Shown: piece by piece, positions 25,478 through 32,245 of the stretch
How positions within the stretch are numbered: the stretch's first letter is position 1
How the letters are laid out: each line of letters begins with the position of its first letter
Assembly: GCA_944385415.1 (NCBI GenBank)
Contig: CALWXC010000040.1
Location: forward strand, 1 to 32,348
Direction of reading: 5' to 3'
DNA from: an uncultured Oscillospiraceae bacterium
GTDB taxonomy: Bacteria; Bacillota; Clostridia; Oscillospirales; Oscillospiraceae
DNA length: 32,348 nt
Notes under the pieces: model-generated
What the model saw: the letters and a program-made list of their open reading frames with translations, nothing else
Database searches by the model: none
Told to the model about the DNA's origin: nothing
Made by a program: the position numbers and the translations under genes

Positions 25478-26170
25478 TTATTCGTGACGCGGATCGATGT
25501 ACTTGGCAGCGTTCTCGAACTGACCATAGTGGCCCTTGGCCTTCTCCATGGCCTCATTGGCATCCATGCCGCCCTTGATGGCATCCATCATCTTGCCCAG
25601 GTTGATGAACTCATAGCCGATGATCTCGTTGTCCTTGTTCAGAGCAACGCGGGTGCAGTAGCCCTCGGCCATTTCCAGATAACGGGGACCCTTCTCCTTG
25701 GTGGCGAACATGGTGCCAACCTGAGAGCGCAGGCCCTTGCCCAGGTCCTCCAGGGAAGCGCCGACAGCCAGACCATCCTCAGAGAAAGCGGACTGGGTGC
25801 GGCCGTAAACGATCTGCAGGAACAGCTCACGCATGGCGGTGTTGATGGCATCGCAAACCAGGTCGGTGTTCAGAGCCTCCAGAATGGTCTTGCCGATGAG
25901 AATCTCGGAAGCCATAGCGGCGGAATGGGTCATGCCGGAGCAGCCCAAGGTCTCCACCAGAGCCTCTTCAATGATACCGTTCTTGACATTCAGAGTCAGC
26001 TTACATGCACCCTGCTGAGGAGCACACCAGCCCACGCCGTGGGTAAAGCCGCTAATGTCACTGATTTCCTTTGCCTGCACCCACTTGCCCTCTTCGGGAA
26101 TGGGAGCGGGACCATGGTATGCGCCCTTGGCAACGGGGCACATATGCTGTACTTCTGCCGAGTAGATCAT
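25478..26170 (-). CDS. Iron-sulfur cluster assembly scaffold-like protein (NifU/IscU N-domain type)
   Basis: A 230-residue protein with a NifU/IscU-like domain: KLTLNVKNGIIEEALVETLGCSGMTHSAAMASEIL, where Cys77 and Cys49, Cys56, Cys106 could be the cluster ligands. It is longer than a typical IscU (about 130), with an N-terminal part starting MIYSAEVQHMCPVAKGAYHG and a C-terminal extension rich in Glu and Lys. No cysteine desulfurase or suf/nif genes are in the window. First gene of the operon with GGGtGRT, transcribed from a consensus promoter with an operator (26246-26301). It probably supplies or holds a cluster for its partner. AAGGAAG precedes ATG. Confidence 0.88.
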   Translation of the reverse strand: MIYSAEVQHMCPVAKGAYHGPAPIPEEGKWVQAKEISDISGFTHGVGWCAPQQGACKLTLNVKNGIIEEALVETLGCSGMTHSAAMASEILIGKTILEALNTDLVCDAINTAMRELFLQIVYGRTQSAFSEDGLAVGASLEDLGKGLRSQVGTMFATKEKGPRYLEMAEGYCTRVALNKDNEIIGYEFINLGKMMDAIKGGMDANEAMEKAKGHYGQFENAAKYIDPRHE

Positions 26171-26245
26171 GGTAATCTTCCTTTCAGTCTTATTAACTCA
26201 TGGAAAGGCCTGTCTGATAGGCCTCAACATAGTTGCAAAACAGAA

Positions 26246-26270
26246 ATATTGGAACAATTTGTTCCAATAT
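26246..26270. promoter_or_regulatory. Perfect 25-bp palindromic operator
   Basis: ATATTGGAACAA and its exact reverse complement flank one central base (26258). It begins one base downstream of the -10 box on the minus strand and so covers the transcription start. The position is that of a repressor site. GAAC-N5-GTTC differs from the Gram-positive LexA box, which has N4, and I recognise no other regulator motif. Confidence 0.85.
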
Positions 26271-26271
26271 A

Positions 26272-26301
26272 ATTATAACGGATAGCTTGTCCCGGTGTCA
26301 A
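26272..26301 (-). promoter_or_regulatory. Promoter of the scaffold-GGGtGRT operon
   Basis: On the minus strand TTGACA (26296-26301), 18-bp spacer and TATAAT (26272-26277): both hexamers perfect. The predicted start near 26265 lies inside the palindrome. Leader about 95 nt, containing a small AGGCCT hairpin at about 26206-26224. Confidence 0.88.
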
Positions 26302-26356
26302 GGCGAAGAACTACGCAATTTCGCCGTTCCGCAGAGCGGATTCTCATATATTTTCA

Positions 26357-26392
26357 CAAAAAGACACGCCGCTCCGTCAAAACGCCGTGTCT
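26357..26392 (-). terminator. Terminator after upp
   Basis: On the minus strand AGACACG and CGTGTCT, extended by further pairs with one G-G mismatch, followed by TTTTTG. It lies 8 nt past the upp stop. Confidence 0.7.
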
Positions 26393-26399
26393 CCGCAGG

Positions 26400-27032
26400 T
26401 TATTTGGTGCCGAAAATCCGGTCGCCGGCATCGCCCAATCCGGGAACGATATAGGCGTGTTCATTCAGGCGTTCATCCAGTGCAGCCAGGAAAATATCCA
26501 CATCGGGATGATCCTTCTGCACAGTCTCCACGCCCTCCGGCGCAGCCAGAATATCCATCAGCGTGATATTCTTACAGCCATACTTTTTCTTCAGAAGGGC
26601 AATCGCCGCAGAAGCGCTGCCGCCGGTGGCCAGCATGGGATCCACCACAAACACCTGACGCTCCGCGATATCGGGCGGCATTTTGCAGTAATACTCCACG
26701 GGCTCGTGGGTCTCCGGATCCCGGAACAGGCCGATATGTCCAACCTTGGCCGAGGGAATCAGGTCAATGATGGTATCCACCATACCCAAACCAGCCCGCA
26801 GAATGGGGACAATGGCCAGCTTCTTGCCAGCCAGAACGCGTACCTTGGCCATGGCCACCGGTGTCTCCACCTCCACCTCTTCGGTGGGCAGATTGCGTGT
26901 GGCTTCATAGCACATCAGAGCGGCAATTTCGCCGACGATCTCCCGGAATTCCTTGACACCGGTGCGCTTGTCGCGCAGGATTGCCAGCTTATGCTGGATC
27001 AGGGGATGATCCAAAACGTGAACAGTTCCCAT
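26400..27032 (-). CDS. upp: Uracil phosphoribosyltransferase
   Basis: Salvages uracil to UMP with PRPP. The 210-residue protein has standard length and features: [17 protein letters not shown] at the N-terminus, [12 protein letters not shown], the PRPP loop [12 protein letters not shown] and the C-terminal [21 protein letters not shown] lies 10 nt before ATG. It follows tsaB by 2 nt, so it is the last gene of the tsaE-tsaB-upp operon. Confidence 0.96.
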   Translation of the reverse strand: MGTVHVLDHPLIQHKLAILRDKRTGVKEFREIVGEIAALMCYEATRNLPTEEVEVETPVAMAKVRVLAGKKLAIVPILRAGLGMVDTIIDLIPSAKVGHIGLFRDPETHEPVEYYCKMPPDIAERQVFVVDPMLATGGSASAAIALLKKKYGCKNITLMDILAAPEGVETVQKDHPDVDIFLAALDERLNEHAYIVPGLGDAGDRIFGTK

Positions 27033-27034
27033 GG

Positions 27035-27751
27035 TTATTGGTCTCCTCTCGTCGGTTGTAAACGTTCCAGCCGTTCCCGTTCCGCCTGGCTCAGGCGCAG
27101 ATAGGAAGGCGTCATCGATGCGCCGTCACAGGCAATTCCCTGCTCCAGCCGCCGCTGTGCGGCCAAAGCGACGCCGGATGCCCGTTGGTGGCGCAAGTGC
27201 TCCGGCATCAGGCAGAGATCCGACAGTTGCTTTCCGATGGTATTATAGCACAGCTGTGCACCATCTCCAACTAAAATTTTTCGTCCTTCCACAGCTTGTA
27301 GCTTTTTGCACAATTCTTCTAGGGAAATCGCACTATCCTCCATAAGCCGTTGGGGTACGCCCTGCTCCATTCGGAACACAGCAGTATAGACTTGACTGCG
27401 GCGTGCATCCATGGCTGGAGCCACAATGCCATCTGCCAATCCGCTGGACCATGCCATGGCTTCCAGCGTAGAAACACCGCAGCAAGGCAGCTGCCGTCCC
27501 CAAGCAAACCCCTTGGCTGCCGCCACGCCGATACGGACGCCGGTAAAACTGCCGGGACCGGCTGCCACCGCCACAGCATCCACTTGCTCCACTGTCAAAT
27601 CACAGTTGCCCAGCAAATCCTCCGCCATTTTCATGACAGTACGGCTGTGGGTCTGGCCGCTGTTTTGATAGTATTCAGCCAGCAGGACGCCGTCATTCAG
27701 CAGCGCCACCGATGCCGCTTTTGCTGATGTTTCAAAGGCTAAGATCCGCAA
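27035..27751 (-). CDS. tsaB: tRNA t6A synthesis protein TsaB
   Basis: Partner of TsaD and TsaE in making N6-threonylcarbamoyladenosine at position 37 of ANN-reading tRNAs. The 238-residue protein starts (M)[17 protein letters not shown] and has [21 protein letters not shown] and [13 protein letters not shown], the TsaB signatures. The TTG at 27751 is chosen: AAGGGGGG lies just upstream and the family starts here. A further TTG at 27769 would place that site inside the coding sequence. It overlaps the end of tsaE by 20 nt. TsaD is not in the window. Confidence 0.92.
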   Translation of the reverse strand: MRILAFETSAKAASVALLNDGVLLAEYYQNSGQTHSRTVMKMAEDLLGNCDLTVEQVDAVAVAAGPGSFTGVRIGVAAAKGFAWGRQLPCCGVSTLEAMAWSSGLADGIVAPAMDARRSQVYTAVFRMEQGVPQRLMEDSAISLEELCKKLQAVEGRKILVGDGAQLCYNTIGKQLSDLCLMPEHLRHQRASGVALAAQRRLEQGIACDGASMTPSYLRLSQAERERLERLQPTRGDQ

Positions 27752-28175
27752 ACCGCCGCCCCCCTTCAATCGAAATCACACGTTGTTTTGGATCGTCATC
27801 CACCTTGCGCAGCTCCACACGGATGGGGTCCTCCAGCGCATCTTCCACGTTTTCGCTCCACTCCACGGCGCAGACACCACCACGGGTCAGGTAATCTTCC
27901 CACCCGATGTCGAACAGTTCATCCGCTGAATGCAGCCGATACATATCGAAATGGAACAGCGGCAGCCGACCGCTCAAATATTCATTGACCACCGTATAGG
28001 TAGGGCTGGTAACGCGGTCTGTAATGCCAAGACCTGTCGCTAATCCCCTGGTAAATGCTGTTTTACCGGCTCCCAAATCGCCGGTATAAGCCAGCACATC
28101 ACCGGGCAACAGATATTGGGCCAAAGCCGCCCCCAGTCGTTCCGTCTCTTGGGGAGACCGGGTAATAAACTCCAT
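27732..28175 (-). CDS. tsaE: tRNA t6A synthesis ATPase TsaE
   Basis: ATPase that resets the TsaBD complex. The 147-residue protein has Walker A GDLGAGKTAFTRGLA, VTSPTYTVVNEY, FHFDMYRL and VEWSEN, all typical of TsaE. ATG at 28175 has GGAG 11 nt upstream; a GTG at 28187 has it too close. It is first in the operon, read from a promoter within the end of the DUF2089 gene. Confidence 0.93.
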   Translation of the reverse strand: MEFITRSPQETERLGAALAQYLLPGDVLAYTGDLGAGKTAFTRGLATGLGITDRVTSPTYTVVNEYLSGRLPLFHFDMYRLHSADELFDIGWEDYLTRGGVCAVEWSENVEDALEDPIRVELRKVDDDPKQRVISIEGGRRFADLSL

Positions 28176-28209
28176 ACACTCTAACACTCCAAACGGTTCT
28201 TATCTGTTT

Positions 28210-28238
28210 ATTCTATCACAGGAAACGACAGGCATCAA
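28210..28238 (-). promoter_or_regulatory. Promoter of tsaE-tsaB-upp
   Basis: On the minus strand TTGATG (28233-28238), 17-bp spacer, TAGAAT (28210-28215) with an extended TG. The -35 overlaps the stop codon of the DUF2089 gene. Leader about 28 nt. Confidence 0.65.
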
Positions 28239-28522
28239 TCCTTTTGCTTTTTATATTCTTCAATCAGAATCTTGGCGGCATCAAAGTCCAACCGTTCTTC
28301 CATTGCCATGCGTTTGATGAGACCGATATACGGGTCGGCGTCCGCCATCTCCCCCACCCGGATCTTCTGAATCAGTCGGTCCAGCCGCAGGCGAACCGTA
28401 GGATATGTGACGCCATACCGCGCTGCCACTTCTTTCAAGGAACCAGATGCCAGTACAAAGTTTTTCATAAAAGTAACATCTTCCGATTCCAGATTATGAA
28501 GCCATTCCGGTAAAAGCTGCAT
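28235..28522 (-). CDS. DUF2089 helix-turn-helix protein
   Basis: A 95-residue protein beginning LPEWLHNLESEDVTFMKNFVLASGSLKEVAARYGVTYPTVRLRLDRLIQKI, a helix-turn-helix of the DUF2089 family at about residues 18-55, followed by a helical tail ending in lysines. It probably binds DNA as a small transcription regulator; targets are unknown. ATG has GGGGG about 9 nt upstream. Its own consensus promoter (28544-28572) overlaps a pair of direct repeats, which suggests autoregulation. Confidence 0.85.
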   Translation of the reverse strand: MQLLPEWLHNLESEDVTFMKNFVLASGSLKEVAARYGVTYPTVRLRLDRLIQKIRVGEMADADPYIGLIKRMAMEERLDFDAAKILIEEYKKQKD

Positions 28523-28543
28523 TCCCGCACCCCCTTGATTTTT

Positions 28544-28572
28544 ATTATAATTTTTAATATTATTAAAGTCAA
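28544..28572 (-). promoter_or_regulatory. DUF2089 gene promoter
   Basis: On the minus strand TTGACT (28567-28572), 17-bp spacer and TATAAT (28544-28549). Very AT-rich surroundings. Predicted start near 28537, leader about 15 nt. Confidence 0.8.
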
Positions 28573-28589
28573 CAGTAAATATTATTAAA
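28556..28589. repeat. 12-bp direct repeats at the DUF2089 promoter
   Basis: AATATTATTAAA occurs at 28556-28567 and again at 28578-28589, exactly 22 bp apart (two helical turns), on either side of the -35 box. The inner copy occupies the spacer. Such spacing suits cooperative binding by a dimer. Confidence 0.75.
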
Positions 28590-28645
28590 AATATTCTTAT
28601 TTTTTAGTTAGACTGGTAGCCGTCCATTGCCCAGATTCGTTCAGT

Positions 28646-28678
28646 AAAAAACCAGCCTGTGCAAGGTGCACAGGCTGG
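28646..28678 (-). terminator. Terminator of the MBL-DUF6054-cysteine protein operon
   Basis: On the minus strand CCAGCCTGTGC pairs perfectly with GCACAGGCTGG (5-nt loop) and is followed by six T residues (28646-28651). It lies about 180 nt past the stop of the 144-residue gene; the stretch between holds only decayed-looking open frames. Confidence 0.85.
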
Positions 28679-28854
28679 GCTGTATCGTGTGGGGTGGAGC
28701 GCTCTCTTTTATTGGATCATCATAGTCACAGCAGCGTAATTGCTCTGTCCGGTTCTTTTCTCTTGCGGAAAGAAATCTATCACATTCCAGTCCAAAAGCA
28801 GACAAAGTGAATATCCCACCTTGATAGTCTATACGAATACAATGTAGTTCCTCC

Positions 28855-29289
28855 CTATTGATCTGGTTCTTCCAGAATCCACGGAAGCTGGGCTGAAAAC
28901 ATCAAATCGAATTGCGGCTCCGGAAATTCAGGCGCCCCATAGGGATACGGTTCGTGACCGCAGCACCCTGTACCCCAATTGAACTCACTCTCGTGCAAAT
29001 CATTCTCACGCAAGATCTGACCCGCCAGCCGATAGCAAAATTGATACAGATGTTCACCACCGGTTGCATACAGTTCGCAGACATAGGTCGCCTTTTCTGG
29101 TGAAATCTGAAATTGTTCCAACAGCTTTATAATGGGGGATGGCAGTTGTTTCTGCTGCGCCAGCTTCAGGAAATTGCGGCAGTGTCCGCAATCGCAGCCC
29201 CATGGCTCTGCATGATGGTACCATGTCGCTGTAGCGTCCAGATCAATCGTTACCAGTGAACCAAAAAGCACTCCATTATATTGTCTCAT
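28855..29289 (-). CDS. Cysteine-rich protein of unknown function
   Basis: A 144-residue protein without a family name I can give. It has WYHHAEPWGCDCGHCRNF (about 23-40), where CDCGHC could bind metal; KATYVCELYATGGEHLYQFCYRLAG in the middle; and a Pro-rich end GCCGHEPYPYGAPEFPEPQF before LPWILEEPDQ. Eight Cys and several His suggest zinc or another metal. There is no signal peptide or membrane helix. AGGGGAAG is 5 nt before the ATG. It is last of three co-directional genes with a 27-nt gap to the DUF6054-like gene. Probably a conserved family in Oscillospiraceae. Confidence 0.75.
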   Translation of the reverse strand: MRQYNGVLFGSLVTIDLDATATWYHHAEPWGCDCGHCRNFLKLAQQKQLPSPIIKLLEQFQISPEKATYVCELYATGGEHLYQFCYRLAGQILRENDLHESEFNWGTGCCGHEPYPYGAPEFPEPQFDLMFSAQLPWILEEPDQ

Positions 29290-29316
29290 AACGCTTCCCC
29301 TACACCACGTTCCAAA

Positions 29317-29643
29317 TCATAAAATCTCCCGCAATTTCTCCAGAAAGGCCTCTTCTCCCCAAGTGTTAATCTTAAAAAAGACAGCCTGGCTGCCACCAGA
29401 TGTAATGGCCGAAAGCTGAATAGCATCCGTGCCGTTCTGAAACAATGTCACATTCAGGCTGACACGGTTACTTCCTGCATAGCTGTATCGTTCAAACACC
29501 CGGACACTGCACCTGGCATCCCCACTCCAAAAATCGCTGGAATCTTCCATAGATGCCGATACACTGCCGTTTAGAATTCCCTCTTCAATTCTTTGCAAAA
29601 TCTCATCAAAATTGCCTGTGAGGGTTTGCTCTAACTTTGCCAT
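29317..29643 (-). CDS. DUF6054-like small protein
   Basis: A 108-residue soluble protein: MAKLEQTLTGNFDEILQRIE at the start, then SVSASMEDSSDFWSGDARCSVRVFERYSY, a predicted beta-rich centre SNRVSLNVTLFQNG, and AITSGGSQAVFFKINTWGEEAFL near the end. This resembles DUF6054; I recall the family by its SVSAS and SGGSQAVFFKIN motifs, without confirmation. Function unknown. GGGAGA precedes ATG. Gaps of 27 and 36 nt to its neighbours indicate one operon. Confidence 0.75.
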   Translation of the reverse strand: MAKLEQTLTGNFDEILQRIEEGILNGSVSASMEDSSDFWSGDARCSVRVFERYSYAGSNRVSLNVTLFQNGTDAIQLSAITSGGSQAVFFKINTWGEEAFLEKLREIL

Positions 29644-29679
29644 ACAATTCTCCCTTCATTGTGTGTGATGCGCAGTTGA

Positions 29680-30360
29680 TTATCTGAGAATAACAGTTGG
29701 ATACTGTTCCAACACCGTCACATTGGGTACTTCCCCACCATATCTGACAAGGTTTTTGGCCGCCTTCTTGCAGATGCCGCCGCCGTCGCTTTCCGGCTCC
29801 GGCATATGATAAATCCAGGCATGGCGGACCGTTTCCCGCAACAGCTTCCGTGTCTCCGGGTAAGACAGATATACCGCATTGAAAAAGCCATGGTCTGCTA
29901 TACGTCCATGTAAAAATGTTCGATGTTTTTCCGGCAACAGTTCCGCGTCGGCTGTCAAATAGAAGCTTGTCTCCCCTGCCTGCACAAAAAAGGTGTAATG
30001 CTTAGCCCATACATACTCACAGGGCATATGTTCATGGTATTGATATTCCACCGTAAATGCCCCAGCTTGCAGAGTACCATGGTCTGGCATCTCCCGTGTA
30101 GGGAAAAAGGTCACCACATGTGGATGGTTCTGCAAAAATGCCGCATTATCCGGCTGATCATAGTGGTCCGGGTGCAGATGGGAGTAAAACAGCCCATCTA
30201 TATGTGCATCCGGTGGCAGAGTCCCTTGAATGATTCCTTGGGCCAGCGTTCGGTCTATCTGTTTAAAACTGCCATGGCGGCCATTGAGGCCATCGAACAG
30301 AATAGCAGAATTACCGTATTGCAGTAACAGACCCGTACTGCATAAAAGCGTCGCTTCCAT
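29680..30360 (-). CDS. Metallo-beta-lactamase fold hydrolase
   Basis: A 226-residue MBL-fold protein with the metal motif SHLHPDHYDQ (about 60-69), a further Asp in LTADAELL, and ADHGFFNAVYLSYPE. It is closest in style to UlaG/YycJ-like small hydrolases, not to true beta-lactamases: no signal peptide is present. Late His residues in HAWIYHMPEPESDGG could complete the site. Substrate unknown. GGAGGTGG lies 3 nt before ATG. It is first in the operon with the DUF6054-like and cysteine-rich genes. Confidence 0.87.
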   Translation of the reverse strand: MEATLLCSTGLLLQYGNSAILFDGLNGRHGSFKQIDRTLAQGIIQGTLPPDAHIDGLFYSHLHPDHYDQPDNAAFLQNHPHVVTFFPTREMPDHGTLQAGAFTVEYQYHEHMPCEYVWAKHYTFFVQAGETSFYLTADAELLPEKHRTFLHGRIADHGFFNAVYLSYPETRKLLRETVRHAWIYHMPEPESDGGGICKKAAKNLVRYGGEVPNVTVLEQYPTVILR

Positions 30361-30371
30361 GGTCCACCTCC

Positions 30372-30400
30372 AAAAAACTCCGGGAGCAGGTGCCCCCGGA
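30372..30400 (-). terminator. Terminator after the PTS IIC-like gene
   Basis: On the minus strand TCCGGGGGC pairs with GCTCCCGGA (one G-U pair, 4-nt loop), then GTTTTTT. It is only a few bases before the ribosome site of the next gene. Confidence 0.8.
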
Positions 30401-30404
30401 ATTT

Positions 30405-30433
30405 ATTGTATTTCTAATGCTGTCAAAAGGCAA
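30405..30433 (-). promoter_or_regulatory. Candidate promoter of the MBL operon
   Basis: On the minus strand TTGCCT (30428-30433), 17-bp spacer, TACAAT (30405-30410). Transcription would begin about 30398, so the terminator hairpin at 30379-30400 would form at the very 5' end of the new mRNA. Confidence 0.45.
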
Positions 30434-30434
30434 G

Positions 30435-31526
30435 TTACAGTTTCAGATCATTCTCCCGAATCCAGCCCAGGCGACGACATGCCAGTCCCAGCGCCCAGCA
30501 AATAACTGCCGGCAGGATAAAGCAGATCAGCACCATTCCAATCCAGTCCATAGCCGTAATAGCAGCCTTGGTGCCAGCAGCCACATCGTTCACCCATCCA
30601 GTGTAAACGCCGATGGGGCCTACAAAACCGCAGGTGCCCATACCAGAGGATACTGGTGATCCGTTCATCTCCAGCCGGAAAACGCAGGTGGCAATCGGGC
30701 CGGTAATAGCCGATGTGAGAATGGCCGGAATCCAAATGCGAGGATTCCGTACAATGTTCCCCATTTGCAGCATAGATGTGCCCACACCCTGAGACACCAA
30801 ACCGCCCCAACTGTTTTCCCGAAAACTCATAACAGCAAAGCCTACCATCTGCGCACAGCAACCAGCCACAGCAGCGCCACCAGCTAAACCTGTAAGGGAC
30901 AAGGCTGCACAGATGGCCGCGCTGGAAATGGGCAACGTCAGTGCAATGCCCACAATCACCGATACCAGAATGCCCATTAGAAGCGGCTGTAATTCCGTGG
31001 CCCACATAATGAGCTGGCCCACCGAACTGGCCGCCGTACCAATGGCCGGCGCCCACCAGGCAGACAATCCCACACCAACGGCAATGGTCACCAACGGTGT
31101 CACCAGAATGTCCACTTTTGTTTCTTTAGAAACCAATTTCCCTAATTCCGCCGCAAGAATGGCCACAAACAGAACGGCCAGTGGGCCGCCTGCCCCGCCC
31201 AGCGTATTGGCGGCAAATCCCACCGTAGCCAGAGAAAACAGCACCAGTGGCGGAGCCTGCAACGCATACCCAATGGCGATGGCCATAGCAGGGCCGCTCA
31301 TGGCTGAAGCCAAACCGCCTACCGTATAGGAAAGGGCGTGGTCGCCTGTGCCCAAAGTCGCCACCGTGCGGGTCAAAAAATCGATATTGAACTGCGTACC
31401 TACCGTATCAATGATGGTGCCAATGAGTAAGCTGCAAAACAAGCCCTGCGCCATGGCGCCCAACGCGTCCACACCATATCGCTTGGCCGATATGACAATA
31501 TTCTTCCGTTTCAAAAACTCTTTCAC
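30435..31526 (-). CDS. PTS IIC-like membrane transporter (PTS_EIIC_2 type)
   Basis: A 363-residue polytopic membrane protein, Gly/Ala-rich with roughly ten hydrophobic segments, resembling the PTS_EIIC_2 group: YGVDALGAMAQGLFCSLLIGTI at the start, GGLASAMSGPAMAIAIGYAL, GGAGGPLAVLFVAILAAELG, LPISSAAICAALSL and MGTCGFVGPIGVYTGW. No IIA or IIB domain, phosphorylation His/Cys motif or sugar gene is nearby. It faces niaR across a shared promoter region, so nicotinate or a related vitamin is a better guess than sugar. The GTG at 31526 has GGAGAG about 5 nt upstream; an in-frame TTG at 31565 lies in the probable operator and is rejected. Confidence 0.85.
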   Translation of the reverse strand: MKEFLKRKNIVISAKRYGVDALGAMAQGLFCSLLIGTIIDTVGTQFNIDFLTRTVATLGTGDHALSYTVGGLASAMSGPAMAIAIGYALQAPPLVLFSLATVGFAANTLGGAGGPLAVLFVAILAAELGKLVSKETKVDILVTPLVTIAVGVGLSAWWAPAIGTAASSVGQLIMWATELQPLLMGILVSVIVGIALTLPISSAAICAALSLTGLAGGAAVAGCCAQMVGFAVMSFRENSWGGLVSQGVGTSMLQMGNIVRNPRIWIPAILTSAITGPIATCVFRLEMNGSPVSSGMGTCGFVGPIGVYTGWVNDVAAGTKAAITAMDWIGMVLICFILPAVICWALGLACRRLGWIRENDLKL

Positions 31527-31554
31527 ACACTCTCCTGCTTTCTGTAAATCTAAC

Positions 31555-31572
31555 TGACAAGACAATTGACAA
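31555..31572. promoter_or_regulatory. Probable NiaR operator at the PTS IIC promoter
   Basis: TGACAAGAC (31555-31563) followed by TTGACAA (31566-31572), just downstream of the -10 of the minus-strand promoter. TGACAAGAC recurs at 31645-31653 on the niaR promoter. On the minus strand this reads as three TTGTC units in tandem. Confidence 0.5.
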
Positions 31573-31576
31573 CCCC

Positions 31577-31604
31577 ATTATACTGACTGTGTTGCCAATG
31601 TCAA
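31577..31604 (-). promoter_or_regulatory. PTS IIC-like gene promoter
   Basis: On the minus strand TTGACA (31599-31604), 16-bp spacer, TATAAT (31577-31582), both hexamers perfect. Start near 31570, within the TTGTC repeats. Confidence 0.82.
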
Positions 31605-31643
31605 TGGCTTTTGTGAAAATCAGAATTCTTTCTGAAAATCTCA

Positions 31644-31673
31644 TTGACAAGACTGCGGTATATTGTATATGAT
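31644..31673 (+). promoter_or_regulatory. niaR promoter
   Basis: TTGACA (31644-31649), 18-bp spacer, TATGAT (31668-31673). The -35 is part of TTGACAAGAC, the same word found at the divergent promoter, consistent with autoregulation. Confidence 0.75.
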
Positions 31674-31694
31674 TACGCAAAAGGAGTGAGTGAC

Positions 31695-32213
31695 ATGGAC
31701 GGACAGCAGCGCAGAGCAAAAATCGCCTCTTTATTGAACAGCAAGCATCCCATGACCGGTACGGAATTGGCCCGATGTCTCGGCGTCAGCCGTCAAATCA
31801 TCGTGCAGGACATTGCGCTGATGCGAGCGGAAGATAAAAATATCTTATCCACAAACAAAGGCTATCTCATCTATGATTCCGCCGATGTGCAAACTTCCTG
31901 CCGCCGGGTGTTTCATGTGCGCCACACCACAGAACAGTTGTTGGATGAACTGACATCCATTACAGAACTAGGCGGTCAGGTGTTGGATGTCAGCATAGAA
32001 CACAGCATTTACGGTCAGCTCCGTGTGGATCTGTTTATTCGTTCTGTGCAGGACGCCGAAGAATTTGCAGCCAAATGGAACCATGTTGATGCCGCACCTT
32101 TAAAGAAGCTGACCCAGGACACCCATTATCATACGGTGGCTGCCAACTCTGAGCGGCTGCTGGATCTGATTGAAGCCGAACTGGATCACAAAGGATATCT
32201 CATCAAAACGTGA
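31695..32213 (+). CDS. niaR: NiaR family transcription repressor (niacin-responsive)
   Basis: A 172-residue regulator. The N-terminal winged helix (RRAKIASLLNSKHPMTGTELARCLGVSRQIIVQDIALMR) precedes the 3H domain, with His residues in VFHVRHTT, SIEHSIYG and DTHYHTV. In Firmicutes NiaR binds nicotinate and represses NAD synthesis and niacin transport genes. ATG at 31695 has AAAGGAG upstream; an in-frame codon at 31644 overlaps the promoter and is rejected. It is divergent from the PTS IIC-like gene, its likely target. A hairpin and the right terminal repeat follow. Confidence 0.93.
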   Translation: MDGQQRRAKIASLLNSKHPMTGTELARCLGVSRQIIVQDIALMRAEDKNILSTNKGYLIYDSADVQTSCRRVFHVRHTTEQLLDELTSITELGGQVLDVSIEHSIYGQLRVDLFIRSVQDAEEFAAKWNHVDAAPLKKLTQDTHYHTVAANSERLLDLIEAELDHKGYLIKT

Positions 32214-32218
32214 CAATA

Positions 32219-32245
32219 GGCGGGTATGCACAATGCATACCCGCC
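32219..32245 (+). terminator. Hairpin after niaR abutting the right repeat
   Basis: A perfect 12-bp stem (GGCGGGTATGCA with TGCATACCCGCC), 3-nt loop, 5 nt past the niaR stop. As on the left edge, the repeat starts at the stem foot and no T-run follows. Confidence 0.7.

Noticed and set aside
26246..26270. LexA (DinR) box at the 25-bp palindrome
   Set aside because: The half-sites GAAC and GTTC are 5 bp apart instead of 4, so the known box is not matched.
24554..26272. 572-codon plus-strand open frame over the GGGtGRT and scaffold genes
   Set aside because: It mirrors two well-supported minus-strand genes with biased codons, which often leave the opposite strand open. No start signal; residues are low in motif content.
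29680..30360. Beta-lactamase resistance gene
   Set aside because: It has the MBL metal motif but no signal peptide, and resembles intracellular UlaG-like hydrolases.
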